From assembly GCA_965115835.1 (NCBI GenBank), contig OZ220471.1:744001-808000 (forward strand): a stretch of DNA of 64,000 nucleotides, read 5' to 3'. The notes under the pieces are model-generated. The model had not been told where the DNA came from and made no database searches. It saw only the letters and a list, made by a program, of their open reading frames with translations. A program made the position numbers and the translations under genes. Below are positions 37,701 to 45,526 of this stretch, in pieces. This stretch comes from Foliamicus sp965115835 (GTDB lineage Bacteria > Pseudomonadota > Gammaproteobacteria > Steroidobacterales > Foliamicaceae). Position 1 is the first letter of the stretch, and each line of letters opens with the position of its first letter.

Positions 37701-38633
37701 GCCGGCGCCGGTGGCGGCGCCCGGGAAGGGGGAAATGGCCGTGGGGTGATTGTGCGTTTCCACCTTGATGCAGGTATGAACCGGCTCATCCACACAGGCG
37801 TATTCACGCTGCGGTCCGCGCACGAACAGGCGTCGGCCCGGCCCCCCTTCAATGACGGCGGCGTTGTCGGAATAGGCCGAAAGCAGTCCCTCGGGGCTGT
37901 GAACGGAGGTGTGGCGAATCAGGTCGAAGAGCGAGTGCCGGAGCCGGCGTTGTCCGTCGAACCAATCGGCATTGAAGGTCCTGTGGCGGCAGTGTTCGGA
38001 ATTGACCTGCGCGAACATCATCAGTTCCGCATCTGTGGGGTTCCTTCCCAGTTTGCGGAATCCGTCTTCCAGGTAGCTGATTTGCTCCGCCGACAACGCC
38101 AGGGCCATGTCCCTGTTGGCTTCCTCCAGCGCCGCCCGGCCCCGCGACAACAGCGGGATGTCGCCCAATGGCTGCGGCGCGCCGCAGGCGAACCAGTCCT
38201 CCGCCAATTCGTCTTCCGGCAAGAGTTCCTGCGTCATGCGATCGAACAGCTCGACCCTGGCTTCGTTTCCCAAGGGCTTGCGGGATCGGATCCGGTAGCG
38301 AACGGCGCGCTCGATTCGCCGCACCTCGGCCAGACCGCATCGCCGGGCGATTTCCGTGGCCTTGCTGGACCAGGGCGAAATGCTGCCGCGGCGCGGCAGT
38401 GCAAGCAGCGCCTGCCCGGGTTGCCGGGCCTCGGGCTGCGGCCAGTCCGGCCCGTAGGCCAGAAGCTCCCCGAGCCGCCGCCGCCCCGCCTCGTCGAGGT
38501 CCGAATCCAGGATGACAAGATGCAGATAGCTTGCGCCCACCTCCTGCACCCGGGAATCCCGAGCCTTGAGACGGCTCAGGAGTTGCTTGCGTCGAAACGG
38601 GGAAAGAGCGCCGGAACCGGAAAGCGCCAGCAT
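34731..38633 (-). CDS. purL: Phosphoribosylformylglycinamidine synthase (one-chain type)
   Basis: Step four of purine synthesis: FGAR, glutamine and ATP give FGAM. The 1300 residues match the large gammaproteobacterial form. The N-terminal PurS-like domain starts MLALSGSGALSPFRRKQLL. The two AIR-synthase-like halves show MFAQVNSEHCRHRTFNADW, KVETHNHPTAISPFPGA (ATP site) and FGIHDVGAGGLANA. The C-terminal glutaminase has the nucleophile in GVCNGCQML and the His/Glu pair in MPHPERLFR. It lies six bases after DUF1820 and has a good AGGGAGA site. Confidence 0.97.
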   Translation of the reverse strand: MLALSGSGALSPFRRKQLLSRLKARDSRVQEVGASYLHLVILDSDLDEAGRRRLGELLAYGPDWPQPEARQPGQALLALPRRGSISPWSSKATEIARRCGLAEVRRIERAVRYRIRSRKPLGNEARVELFDRMTQELLPEDELAEDWFACGAPQPLGDIPLLSRGRAALEEANRDMALALSAEQISYLEDGFRKLGRNPTDAELMMFAQVNSEHCRHRTFNADWFDGQRRLRHSLFDLIRHTSVHSPEGLLSAYSDNAAVIEGGPGRRLFVRGPQREYACVDEPVHTCIKVETHNHPTAISPFPGAATGAGGEIRDGAATGRGARPKAGMTGFAVSDLRAPGFTQPWENGLTRPRRLASPLQIMIEAPIGAASFNNEFGRPAVAGYFRSFEQAQAGEDHWGYHKPIMIAGGVSAIRDPDVRKLKPPEGALLVVLGGPAMRIGVGGGSASSRGSGVHHEELDYASVQRGNAEMQRRTQEVIDRCCELGLAEASDNLLFGIHDVGAGGLANAIPELLRDSGRGADLSYAAIPTADPGMSPLETWCNEAQERHMLAIDSSRLKEFEALCVRERCPWAVLGQMDNSGRIRLLPESGQAPVDLPLEFLFGCAAGMSMRLDAPAARSAALDLDGIEPLEAMNRVLAMPAVADKSFLVHIGDRTVGGLVARDQLVGPWQVPVSDVAVTARDYYGCAGEAMAVGERTPVATLDAAAASRLALAEALTNIAAADVARLADVRISANWMAAPADPQQAVALRRAVEALSACCRELQVAAPVGKDSLSMQTSWRDDEGRERTVTAPVSLVVTAFAPVQDIRRTLTPQLVDRPKTRLLLFDLSPGRDRLGGSCLAQVFGRTGGTPANLDDAQLLRALLEVLRLLAREGVALAWHDRSDGGLFVTLCEMAFASRLGLSVELSCTGREALLARLFAEEPGGVMQVDGDQVGHVQALCREKGLAECLVDLGQAHASSPGSERPRQIRIRSAGETLELDRVELHRRWSELSYRMQALRDNPHTAGEQYHALLDEQDRGLAIVSGHHSPAEPRRAPAGGARPRVAILREQGVNGQAEMAAAFTQAGFLAVDVHMSDILNGEQDLRGFHGLAACGGFSYGDVLGAGGGWARSILMNERAREAFARYFDKPDGFTLGVCNGCQMLSLISSLIPGCEHWPRFTRNRSEQFEARLSVVRIEPSPSLLLDGMENSLLLVATSHGEGRAEFGSPEQGRKCVEARMTACRFAGSDGKPTETYPANPNGSPGGLAGLTSRDGRVTALMPHPERLFRTVQHSWHPPEWGEHGPWMSLFHNARAIPG

Positions 38634-38639
38634 TCTCCC

Positions 38640-38975
38640 TTACTCGGAGCCAGCGCCCCCGGGCGCATAGACCGGCGCCGGAAACTGCGCCACATTGCTT
38701 TCCTCAAGCGCAGACACCTTGCTCACGCCCTGCTTTTCGACTTCGTCGATACGCAATACGCAGTGCATGGGGACATAGATACGCCGGACTCCGGCAAACT
38801 CCGCCTTGATCCGCTCTTCGCCCGGATCGACTACCAGCGAAGTACGCTTGCCGAACTCCAGGCCGTCGATCTCCACAAACCCGACCATGCCCCCCTGGGA
38901 AACGCTGCGGGCGTACATTTCATACACCTTTCCCTGATTGAGAAAGCTGATTCGGTACAGAGGCCTGGATGCCAT
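38640..38975 (-). CDS. DUF1820 family protein
   Basis: 111-residue protein of a family restricted mainly to gammaproteobacteria, of unknown function. The family blocks YRISFLNQGKVYEMYAR, GFVEIDGLEFG, VVDPGEERIKAEF and YVPMHCVLRIDEVEKQGV are all present, so the call is firm. It has no membrane segment or signal peptide. It is the first gene of a probable DUF1820-purL unit with a six-base gap, divergent from feoA. Confidence 0.92.
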   Translation of the reverse strand: MASRPLYRISFLNQGKVYEMYARSVSQGGMVGFVEIDGLEFGKRTSLVVDPGEERIKAEFAGVRRIYVPMHCVLRIDEVEKQGVSKVSALEESNVAQFPAPVYAPGGAGSE

Positions 38976-38986
38976 GACAAGGGGAA

Positions 38987-39016
38987 ATTATAACGAATCG
39001 GGCCGGAAGCTGTAAT
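38987..39016 (-). promoter_or_regulatory. Promoter of DUF1820-purL
   Basis: TATAAT at 38987-38992 and ATTACA (four of six -35 bases) at 39011-39016 with an 18-base spacer, on the minus strand. The -10 ends 11 bases before the ATG, so the 5' leader would be only about four bases. Confidence 0.6.
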
Positions 39017-39031
39017 AGCCCAAGGGTGACA

Positions 39032-39061
39032 AATAAGAACTATTTTCATTCATGCTAGAAT
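39032..39061 (+). promoter_or_regulatory. feoA promoter with AT-rich Fur-box-like sequence
   Basis: TGC-TAGAAT (extended -10, 39053-39061) lies seven bases before the feoA GTG. The AT-rich stretch 39032-39050 matches a 19-base Fur consensus at roughly ten positions and contains AAATA/TATTT arms. It overlaps where the -35 would be, a normal place for Fur repression. The Fur match is imperfect. Confidence 0.35.
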
Positions 39062-39068
39062 CACATCC

Positions 39069-39341
39069 GTGGTCGCCGATCGGCAAGAACCCTCGACGCC
39101 GGATATCGGGCTGGATGAGCTGCCTGCCGGCGACAGCGCCCGTATCCGTTTCATTCTGGGCGAGGGGCGCCGGGTGCGCGAGTTGCTGGGTCTCGGGTTG
39201 GTTCCTGGCACTGCGGTTCGGGTGTTGCGGCGCGCGTTTGGCGGCGACCCGCTCGAAATCTCCGCGGGCGGGCACCCGCTTTGCCTGCGGCGGGAGCAGT
39301 CGAGCCGAATTCGCGTAGCCGCTGTTTCCGAGCCATCCTGA
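39069..39341 (+). CDS. feoA: Ferrous iron transport protein A
   Basis: Small SH3-like cytoplasmic protein that binds and supports FeoB. The 90 residues include the family parts LDELPAGDSARI, RRVRELLGLGLVPGTAVRVLRR and PLEISAGGHPLCLRREQSSRI. Start GTG 39069 lies seven bases after a TAGAAT, with no Shine-Dalgarno, so translation may be leaderless. feoB begins eight bases after its stop. Confidence 0.9.
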   Translation: MVADRQEPSTPDIGLDELPAGDSARIRFILGEGRRVRELLGLGLVPGTAVRVLRRAFGGDPLEISAGGHPLCLRREQSSRIRVAAVSEPS

Positions 39342-39349
39342 ACGCCGAA

Positions 39350-41509
39350 ATGCCCGAACGCCCTCTGGTTGCGGTGCTGGGCTGTCCCAACACCGGCAAG
39401 AGCACGGTCTTCAACCGCCTTACCGGTCTGCGGCAGAGGACCGGCAACTATCCCGGCGTTACCGTGGAGCGCATTACCGGGTTGGCCCGTCTGGGATCGG
39501 TGGAAGTGGAGCTGGTCGACCTGCCAGGCGCCTATTCCCTCGCCGCGGATGGACCGGAAAGCAGCATCGTGCTGGATACCGTGCTCGGCAACATCGGCGG
39601 CTTGCGGCGCCCCGACGCTCTCCTGCTGATCGCGGACGCTTCCAATCTGCGCCGAAGCCTGCATCTTTTTTCCCAGTGCCGCGAATTGGGACTGGCGGTG
39701 ATCCTGGCCCTGAACATGCAGGACGTAGCACGAAAAGACGGGGTGGTTATCGACGCGAAACGGCTGGCCCGCGAACTCGGAGCGCCGGTCACACCGATGA
39801 CGGCAAATCGGGGCGAGGGGCTGGATTCGCTCCGAACGGATTTGCAAACAGCCCTCGCGCGCCCGGTGGAAGTTCCGGCGCCGCTGATGCCGGAAGTCCG
39901 CAAGGCGGCACAGCAGCTTGCGGAGCGCCACGATGTTGCCGGCATGGCGATACCGGTCCTGGAACGGGCCATCATCGATCAGGGGGGCGAGTTCGAACGT
40001 CGCTTGCTGACCGGAGGCGGCAGCGCAGCGCAGGACGCCCTGGAGGCTGCGCGCGAGCAGGCCCGCCGTTCGAGCTGCCAGGACAACTTGCAGCTTTGCG
40101 AAGCGGATCGCAGGTACCGTCAGGTCGATCGGTGGCTGACTGCGGCCACGGTTGCCGCTCCGCTCGACGCCGGCGTCCGCGAAGGCTGGCTGGAGCGCGT
40201 CGTCAGCCATCCGGTGCTGGGCACAGGGTTATTCCTGGCGGTAATGAGCGCCGTCTTTCAGGCCGTGTTCGCGTGGGCCACGCCGCTGATGGACGCCATC
40301 AGCGGATTGTTCGAGACGACGGGCGCTTATGCCTTGCGCCAATTGCCTCCGGGCGCGCTGGCCAGCCTGCTGGTGGACGGCTTGTGGTCCGGAGTGGGCG
40401 CCGTGGTGGTGTTCCTGCCGCAGATCGTGTTCCTGTTCGCTCTGGTCCTGTTTCTGGAAGATTGCGGTTACATGGCGCGCGCCTCGTTTCTGATGGACCG
40501 GCTGCTGCGCCTGTGCGGCCTCTCCGGGCAATCCTTCATCCCCTTGCTGTCGGGCTTCGCCTGCGCAATCCCCGCCATCATGTCCACGAGGATGATCGGC
40601 GACCGCCGCGCGCGCATAGCCACGATCGTGGCCATACCCCTGATGACCTGTTCGGCCCGGCTTCCGGTATATGCCCTGCTGATCGCGGGCTTTGTGCCGC
40701 CCGCCTACTATCTGAACGGCTGGGTCAATCTGCACGGGCTGCTGCTGCTGGGTCTGTACCTGCTGGGTATCGCCGGCGGAGCCCTTGCCGCCGTGCTAAC
40801 CCGCAGGACCGCGCTGCGCGGCGCCAACGCTTCCTTCGTCATGGAAATGCCGCCGTTCCGTTGGCCCAACTTCCGCGTTCTGGGGCTGAAGCTGCTCGGT
40901 CGGGCAAAGGTGTTCCTGACACGGGCGGGAACCGTGATCGCGGCAGCCTGCATGATCATCTGGGCGCTCGGTTATTTCCCTCGCTCCGAAGCCATTCAGC
41001 AGGAATTCGCCGAGCAGCGCGCCGCCCTGAGCGGGCAATTCGAAGATATTGAAGCGATGCGGGACGAGTTGGGGCGACTCGACGCCCGGGAGCGGTCGGC
41101 GCAACTGGAACACAGCTTCCTGGGAAAGACCGGCAAGTTCATCGAGCCGGTCTTCAGGCCCCTGGGCTGGGATTGGCGGGTGTCGGCATCGGTGGTGGCC
41201 GGATTTCCCGCCCGTGAAGTGGTGATCGGCGTCATGGGCACCGTATACGCCTTGGACTCGGACGCCGACGACGGAACCGGCTTGCGCGACCGCCTGATCG
41301 AATCGCGCTGGCCGGATGGACGTCCGGTCTTCACCCTGGCGATGGCCCTGGGCCTGCTGGTTTTTTATGCTTTCGCACTGCAGTGCGTGTCCACCGTGGC
41401 GGTGATCGGCCGCGAGACCAATAGCTGGCGATGGGCTGCCGGGGCCTGGGTCGCCATGACCGGCTTCGCCTGGCTGGCCGCCATGCTCACCTATCAACTG
41501 GCGCGCTGA
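39350..41509 (+). CDS. feoB: Ferrous iron transport protein B
   Basis: Inner-membrane Fe(II) transporter with an N-terminal G domain, 719 residues. G motifs: GCPNTGKST (11-19), the G2 region NYPGVTVE, DLPG (57-60) and NMQD (122-125). The membrane part shows the Gate-type segments around VFLPQIVFLFALVLFLEDCGYMARASFLMD (positions about 345-375), SGFACAIPAIMSTR and PLMTCSARLPVYALLI, with VASFPAR-like VVAGFPAREVV near the end. I use ATG 39350 (MPERPLVAVLG), not the upstream frame inside feoA. The next small gene overlaps its stop (TGATG). Confidence 0.96.
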   Translation: MPERPLVAVLGCPNTGKSTVFNRLTGLRQRTGNYPGVTVERITGLARLGSVEVELVDLPGAYSLAADGPESSIVLDTVLGNIGGLRRPDALLLIADASNLRRSLHLFSQCRELGLAVILALNMQDVARKDGVVIDAKRLARELGAPVTPMTANRGEGLDSLRTDLQTALARPVEVPAPLMPEVRKAAQQLAERHDVAGMAIPVLERAIIDQGGEFERRLLTGGGSAAQDALEAAREQARRSSCQDNLQLCEADRRYRQVDRWLTAATVAAPLDAGVREGWLERVVSHPVLGTGLFLAVMSAVFQAVFAWATPLMDAISGLFETTGAYALRQLPPGALASLLVDGLWSGVGAVVVFLPQIVFLFALVLFLEDCGYMARASFLMDRLLRLCGLSGQSFIPLLSGFACAIPAIMSTRMIGDRRARIATIVAIPLMTCSARLPVYALLIAGFVPPAYYLNGWVNLHGLLLLGLYLLGIAGGALAAVLTRRTALRGANASFVMEMPPFRWPNFRVLGLKLLGRAKVFLTRAGTVIAAACMIIWALGYFPRSEAIQQEFAEQRAALSGQFEDIEAMRDELGRLDARERSAQLEHSFLGKTGKFIEPVFRPLGWDWRVSASVVAGFPAREVVIGVMGTVYALDSDADDGTGLRDRLIESRWPDGRPVFTLAMALGLLVFYAFALQCVSTVAVIGRETNSWRWAAGAWVAMTGFAWLAAMLTYQLAR

Positions 41510-41658
41510 TGCCCGGGATCCAGGAGGCGCTGGCGCTGCTGATTGTGGCCGTGGCGGCCGGCGCGGTACTATTTCGCCGTCTGCGCGCCCGGCGCGCGAA
41601 GAAGAGAGCCCGGGAGGCCAGTATTCCTGCAGACGACATCCCGCGCTGGCGGCGCTGA
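41509..41658 (+). CDS. Small single-pass membrane protein behind feoB
   Basis: 49 residues: one hydrophobic helix (ALALLIVAVAAGAVLF, about 7-22) and a strongly basic tail (RRLRARRAKKRAR) ending PADDIPRWRR. The ATG shares a base with the feoB stop, so it is probably cotranslated. It sits where other feo operons encode FeoC or a small FeoB-associated Cys-rich membrane protein, but it has no cysteine and no winged-helix look. A FeoB accessory role is inferred from position only. Confidence 0.65.
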   Translation: MPGIQEALALLIVAVAAGAVLFRRLRARRAKKRAREASIPADDIPRWRR

Positions 41659-41882
41659 CCTCCCCCTCGCAATTCTGTCTTTCCGCAATCCAGGCGGATC
41701 ACTGGCGCACCCTGACCGCAAGAGGATGTTCCCTGTGGCGCGCACGACTGCAGGAATCGCGTCTGATTGCTTCCGGAGTAAGGATGCCGAGCCTTGCATC
41801 CACGCGCCCTATCCGCAGGGGATGTAGCGGCAGTCGTTTTTTGCAAGCTCCATCCCTGTCGCCAGCTTGTCCCGATACGTTG

Positions 41883-42487
41883 TCATGGCGCATCTTCGCT
41901 GAAGCGGTCCGGATTTCTATCTCGCACGCAAGAGGCGAGACGATCAAAGAAGGCTGACATATCGGGTGCGGCAACAATGCACGGCCCAGCGGCGAAATCG
42001 ACCTCCACAATGGCGGACGCTTCCACCATTCCAGCTGCCCACGCGGGAGCATCGCGGCCGGATAAGCGGTTTACCGAATCGCGAAAGAAGTCCACCCATC
42101 GAGTCCCGTCTTGGCGAAAGCCGCTCCCGGCCGTGTCAAAGACCATGACATAGCCTGTCACAATCTCCGGTGAAAGCAATTGGACATTCGCCATTTCACC
42201 CGTCAGATCGCCCACGCGATTCGGAACGGCTCCGGCGATGTTACGCAGAAGTGACTTCAAACTGATGCCAAGTCGAACTTTCCCATCACGAGGCCACCCT
42301 ACATCCCATGTTTTGGAGCGCCCTATGCCCGGCACAGGGAGTTCTCTTGCGGCGCCGACATGCCACGTTCGTTGAGCTGCTCGACACACATGTCAGCAAG
42401 CATCGCAAGCCGATTGGGCGATTGCCGTTTCTGCTCATCGACGGCGATCCTGTACAAGTCGTCAATGGCGTCTTGCAGCAGGATCAT
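41883..42487 (-). pseudogene. Frameshifted gene coupled to the DNA methyltransferase, probable restriction endonuclease remnant
   Basis: The frame opens with an ATGA overlap on the methyltransferase stop (start 42487, MILLQDAIDDLYRIAVDE) and runs 54 codons to a stop at 42323. A second frame (42389 to 41883) continues with coherent protein-like sequence, including WDVGWPRDGKVRLGISLKSL, AGAVPNRVGDLTGEMANV and SPEIVTGYVMVFDTAG. Joined through one shift between 42389 and 42323 they give about 200 residues, a size normal for a type II enzyme. D...SLK spacing could be a weak PD-(D/E)XK trace. I do not recognise the family. Its place after a methyltransferase suggests the cognate nuclease, inactivated. 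Confidence 0.55.
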
Positions 42488-43401
42488 GACGCCAGACGCG
42501 CCTTCGCCATTATGTAATAGGTTGGTTCGACCTCGACGCCGATACTGCTCCGACCGCATTGCCGAGCGGCCACCTGGGTTGATGCTGTGCCGGTAAACGG
42601 GTCGAAGACAGTATCGCCGACGAAGCTGAACATTCGAATCAGGCGTTCTGCCAGTTTTACCGGAAACGGCGCCGGATGACCCTTGGTCGAAGCACCGCGA
42701 ACATCATTCCAGATTTGTCGGAACCAGCGATCATGATCATCCGCAGATATCACGCTAAGCAGGCGAGCGGCAGAGATCGGACTGCGGTAGCCGCCCGGTT
42801 TACGCAGCATGAGGAGGAATTCGATATCGTTCTTGATCACTCCGTTCGGCTCGAAGGGCTTCCCCAGATAGGAGCCGCTGCCGTTCGCCTCGGTCTTCAT
42901 GTTGCTGATCTTGTGCCAGATAATCGGCGCGAGATTGTCAAAGCCAATATCGTTGCACTGCAACTGGATGGATGAGTGAAGCGGGATCACCATGTGCCGT
43001 CCGCTGTTTTTTCTACGGGAAAGGCAGACATCGCCCACCACGCAAACCAGCCGCCCGCCGGGCGCCAGTGCGTCGAAGCATCCTTTCCAGACACGCTTGA
43101 GGCTGTTCAGAAAAATTTCGTAGTCTCCGAACCTTCCAATCTGCCCATCGTTATCGGGATATTTCTTCAGTGTCCAGTAGGGCGGAGAGGTCACAACAAG
43201 ATGAACGGACGATGGCGGCAGCCTTGTTTCCCTTGCGTCTCCCAAGATCACCTCATGGGTTGTCTCCACATGCGAAAGGAGGTCGCGTATCCGTGTCAGA
43301 GAAGCCAGATCCTTTGCGAGGGCCGGAATCGAGCCTTGATGCAAATCCGGCCGAATCGCTCTCAGTTCAGGCGTGAGGATCGCTTCCAATCCCATATTCA
43401 C
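42484..43401 (-). CDS. Site-specific DNA methyltransferase, beta-class, probably N4-cytosine
   Basis: 305 residues. Catalytic motif IV is TSPPYW (71-76), the form common in N4-cytosine methylases, followed by a target-recognition region, and the SAM-binding motif I comes last as DPFTGTAST (267-275) with GRSSIGVE. Motif IV before motif I places it in the beta class. The adenine-specific DPPY form is not present. Base composition is lower in GC than the neighbours by eye, and leucine and serine codons are more mixed, so transfer is likely. Start ATG 43401 or 43395. Overlaps the next reading frame by ATGA. Confidence 0.9.
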   Translation of the reverse strand: MNMGLEAILTPELRAIRPDLHQGSIPALAKDLASLTRIRDLLSHVETTHEVILGDARETRLPPSSVHLVVTSPPYWTLKKYPDNDGQIGRFGDYEIFLNSLKRVWKGCFDALAPGGRLVCVVGDVCLSRRKNSGRHMVIPLHSSIQLQCNDIGFDNLAPIIWHKISNMKTEANGSGSYLGKPFEPNGVIKNDIEFLLMLRKPGGYRSPISAARLLSVISADDHDRWFRQIWNDVRGASTKGHPAPFPVKLAERLIRMFSFVGDTVFDPFTGTASTQVAARQCGRSSIGVEVEPTYYIMAKARLAS

Positions 43402-43705
43402 GGCCGCATTCCCGAATCAGTTTTGTTGTTCGGCATCATCGCTTCCTGCATGTACGTCCAATTGTACTTCTATCTGCGGGCATTGCTCGATTTGTCATTC
43501 CCGAGAGCTTCACTTGAATCGCCACTGCCGGTCGGCGGTGCGCTGGCCGACCAGGGAGCCGAGGGCGACTGGGGACACGGTCCGATGGTCGTCTTGACTT
43601 CAGACATTTTTGATTGCAAGTAATTGATCGGGCGCTTGCGCGCTGTCGGACGAGTTGGGGAGTGGCTACGCTCTTGTCTGTCTCGGCTTCCCTGACAGCC
43701 TGTAG
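43402..43705. other. Non-coding stretch upstream of the methyltransferase
   Basis: About 300 bases of lower GC. A TACAAT on the minus strand about 60 bases before the methyltransferase start could be its -10, and a stem GGTCGGC/GCCGACC (loop of nine) lies near 43531-43553. I see no convincing gene, controller-protein gene or terminator. Confidence 0.45.
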
Positions 43706-44086
43706 ATGAACGGCGCACAATCCAGTTCAGTCCAGGCATGCGATAAATCAGCCGGGCATCAGCCTATGAAGCACTGGGAAGACCAAACTTTCTCGAATCC
43801 TTCGTTTCATCCGAGGAACCGCAAGGATTACAATGAAGCCATGGCTTCGCGTCCCGAGGTTTGCTTCGATGAGTCCCGTCCGCAGGAGAACTTTTGCACA
43901 GCCATGACCTGCGCCGGCGCCGGCGAGAGCAGTCCGACCGTACAGGGCGCGAGCTATCTCGTTGCCCTGCCCTTCAATGATCCTGAGGCGTTTGACGACA
44001 CGGGACTGACGTCCGCAGGGTACGGTGAACGCTGCCGTCAGTTCAGCCGCGAAGCGCTGTTTCTGTTCTTCCGGAGCAAGACTTGA
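43706..44086 (+). CDS. Hypothetical protein coupled to the FKBP gene
   Basis: 126 codons from 43706, or 107 from ATG 43766. I do not recognise it. The C-terminal half reads like a real soluble protein (GASYLVALPFNDPEAFDD, then RCRQFSREALFLFFRS) with GC-rich third positions, and its stop overlaps the TTG of the FKBP gene as TTGA, the junction style used across this window. The first half is less convincing and no Shine-Dalgarno is visible. An opposite-strand frame (43748-44095) exists, but fits less well. Confidence 0.4.
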   Translation: MNGAQSSSVQACDKSAGHQPMKHWEDQTFSNPSFHPRNRKDYNEAMASRPEVCFDESRPQENFCTAMTCAGAGESSPTVQGASYLVALPFNDPEAFDDTGLTSAGYGERCRQFSREALFLFFRSKT

Positions 44087-44643
44087 GGCCCGCACGGGTC
44101 ATGGGCGCGCCGCTCGCTTGGGTCGCGCCGTTTCTGGCCAGCGTATTTCTTGCATGCGGCTGCGAACGGTCTCGCCCCGGCAGCGAAGATGCGGATCTGG
44201 CAACCGCCGGAGCGCGCCAAACGGAGGAACGGGATGCAGGGAGCGCGCCAGGGACAGATTCCGGCAAGGCGTTTTTGGCCCGCAATGCCGAACAGGACGG
44301 CGTCATCACCACTGCTTCCGGGCTCCAGTATGAAATCCTGGTGGAAGGCAATGGCCAGACGCCGGGGGAAACGGATCGGGTCACCGTGCACTACACCGGC
44401 ACACTGATCGACGGCGCCGTGTTCGACAGCTCCGTGGAGCAAGGGCAACCGGCGGAACTCCCGGTCAACCGGCTGATTCCCGGCTGGGTGGAAGCACTGC
44501 AGCTCATGCAGGTGGGCGACAAATGGCGGTTGTTCATTCCCTCGGATCTGGCCTACGGCGAGCGGGGCGCAGGAGATGTGATCGGCCCCCATCAGACCCT
44601 CATTTTCGAAGTCGAGCTTCTGGATGTGCGCTCCGGCGGCTGA
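44083..44643 (+). CDS. FKBP-type peptidyl-prolyl isomerase, putative lipoprotein
   Basis: Periplasmic prolyl isomerase. Residues about 90-186 are one FKBP domain with VTVHYTGTLIDGAVFDSS, LIPGWVEALQLMQVGDKW and FIPSDLAYGERG. The N-terminus has a hydrophobic signal ending in SVFLACGC, so a lipid-anchored form is likely though the lipobox is imperfect. A low-complexity linker follows (40-75). I prefer TTG 44083, which has GGAG six bases before it and gives a basic n-region. ATG 44101 is the alternative. It lacks the long dimerisation domain of Mip/FkpA. Confidence 0.9.
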   Translation: MRPARVMGAPLAWVAPFLASVFLACGCERSRPGSEDADLATAGARQTEERDAGSAPGTDSGKAFLARNAEQDGVITTASGLQYEILVEGNGQTPGETDRVTVHYTGTLIDGAVFDSSVEQGQPAELPVNRLIPGWVEALQLMQVGDKWRLFIPSDLAYGERGAGDVIGPHQTLIFEVELLDVRSGG

Positions 44644-44666
44644 CAAGCTGCCGCTACCAGCTGCCT

Positions 44667-44691
44667 GGGCGCGAAGACCGGGGACGCGCCC
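44667..44691. terminator. GC hairpin between convergent FKBP and DUF6580 genes
   Basis: Perfect 7-bp stem GGGCGCG/CGCGCCC with an 11-base loop, 24 bases after the FKBP stop, followed at once by a second small stem (CGATGG/CCATCG). No T-run on either strand. Confidence 0.4.
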
Positions 44692-44729
44692 CGATGGTCG
44701 TTGCCCATCGATCGGGCCTTGAGGCTATG

Positions 44730-45320
44730 TCATGCTCGTGCAGCCACCGGCGCCGTTCTGCGCGCGAACAACGGGCTGAACAGCAGCGGCAGGAATACCC
44801 CCATGCTGATCAGGGTGTTGCGGAAGAACGGGATGGCCATGACGTAGCACTCGACCAGCCCCGCCCAGGTCATGGGATACCGCGCACCGCCTCCCAGCGC
44901 CCAGACGCCCAAATTCGACACGACGAAGAACAGGATCGCCGAGCCGAGCCCGGCAGCCGATATGCGCTGCCAGGATTTCTCCGACCGGGCGATGAAGCCG
45001 CAGGTCACCACCAGCGCCACGGAGAGGTAGGTAACGGACTGACCGGCATAAAAGGCCCAGTCGGCGCGCCCGGAAACCAGCCAGATGCCGAGGTCGCCCG
45101 CAAGATAGGCCGCAATGGGCGCCAGATAGGCCACGCTTCGTTTTGCGAAGCAGGCCGCGCCGAACACGCACAACGGCAGAACCGGCGACAAATTCCAGGG
45201 ATAGAGCGTGTTTTCCGGATCGACCGGAACGCCAAGCGAATGCATCGCGTAGGGAAGCAACCGGAAGCCGACGGCAACGGCCAGCAGCATCGCCACGGCG
45301 ACGGGACGGGTTTGGAACAT
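44730..45320 (-). CDS. DUF6580-like integral membrane protein
   Basis: 196 residues with about five to six hydrophobic helices. The pattern RLLPYAMHSLG near the start, then LPLCVFGAACFAKRSVAYLAPIAAYLAGD and a C-terminal FFVVSNLGVWALGG, PMTWAGLVECYVMAIPFFRNTL resembles the DUF6580 family, whose layout recalls the substrate-binding subunits of ECF transporters. Function is unknown. Start ATG 45320 has a good AGGAGAG site. The 207 bases up to the tRNA gene lack recognisable riboswitch boxes. Confidence 0.8.
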   Translation of the reverse strand: MFQTRPVAVAMLLAVAVGFRLLPYAMHSLGVPVDPENTLYPWNLSPVLPLCVFGAACFAKRSVAYLAPIAAYLAGDLGIWLVSGRADWAFYAGQSVTYLSVALVVTCGFIARSEKSWQRISAAGLGSAILFFVVSNLGVWALGGGARYPMTWAGLVECYVMAIPFFRNTLISMGVFLPLLFSPLFARRTAPVAARA

Positions 45321-45526
45321 CGAATCTCTCCTGTGAAGATTCCCGCTTCTTCCTGTGCCTGCAAGATTACCGGAAAACCCGGGCGGAGAGTCAACCGTTC
45401 CTGGCGGCTTCGAGCACTGTCGCGACCATTCCATCAAGTTGGCTGCAGCGACCCAGTCAGGCTCGCACCTCGGGAAACGAATCGTATTCGAGCGCTCGCC
45501 CGTGCCGGCCGGACAGATACGGGAAA

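Noticed and set aside
42323..42389. Programmed ribosomal frameshift in the gene behind the methyltransferase
   Set aside because: No slippery heptamer of the X-XXY-YYZ type and no clear downstream pseudoknot. Mutation or a sequencing error is simpler.
41659..44082. Prophage or integrative element around the methyltransferase
   Set aside because: No integrase, transposase, phage structural gene or flanking repeat was found, and the nearest tRNA gene is 1.5 kb away and intact.
45321..45526. Cobalamin-type riboswitch before the DUF6580 gene
   Set aside because: A fragment like GCCAGGAAC was seen, but the B12-box, the GGTG-AATCC pairing and the core are missing.
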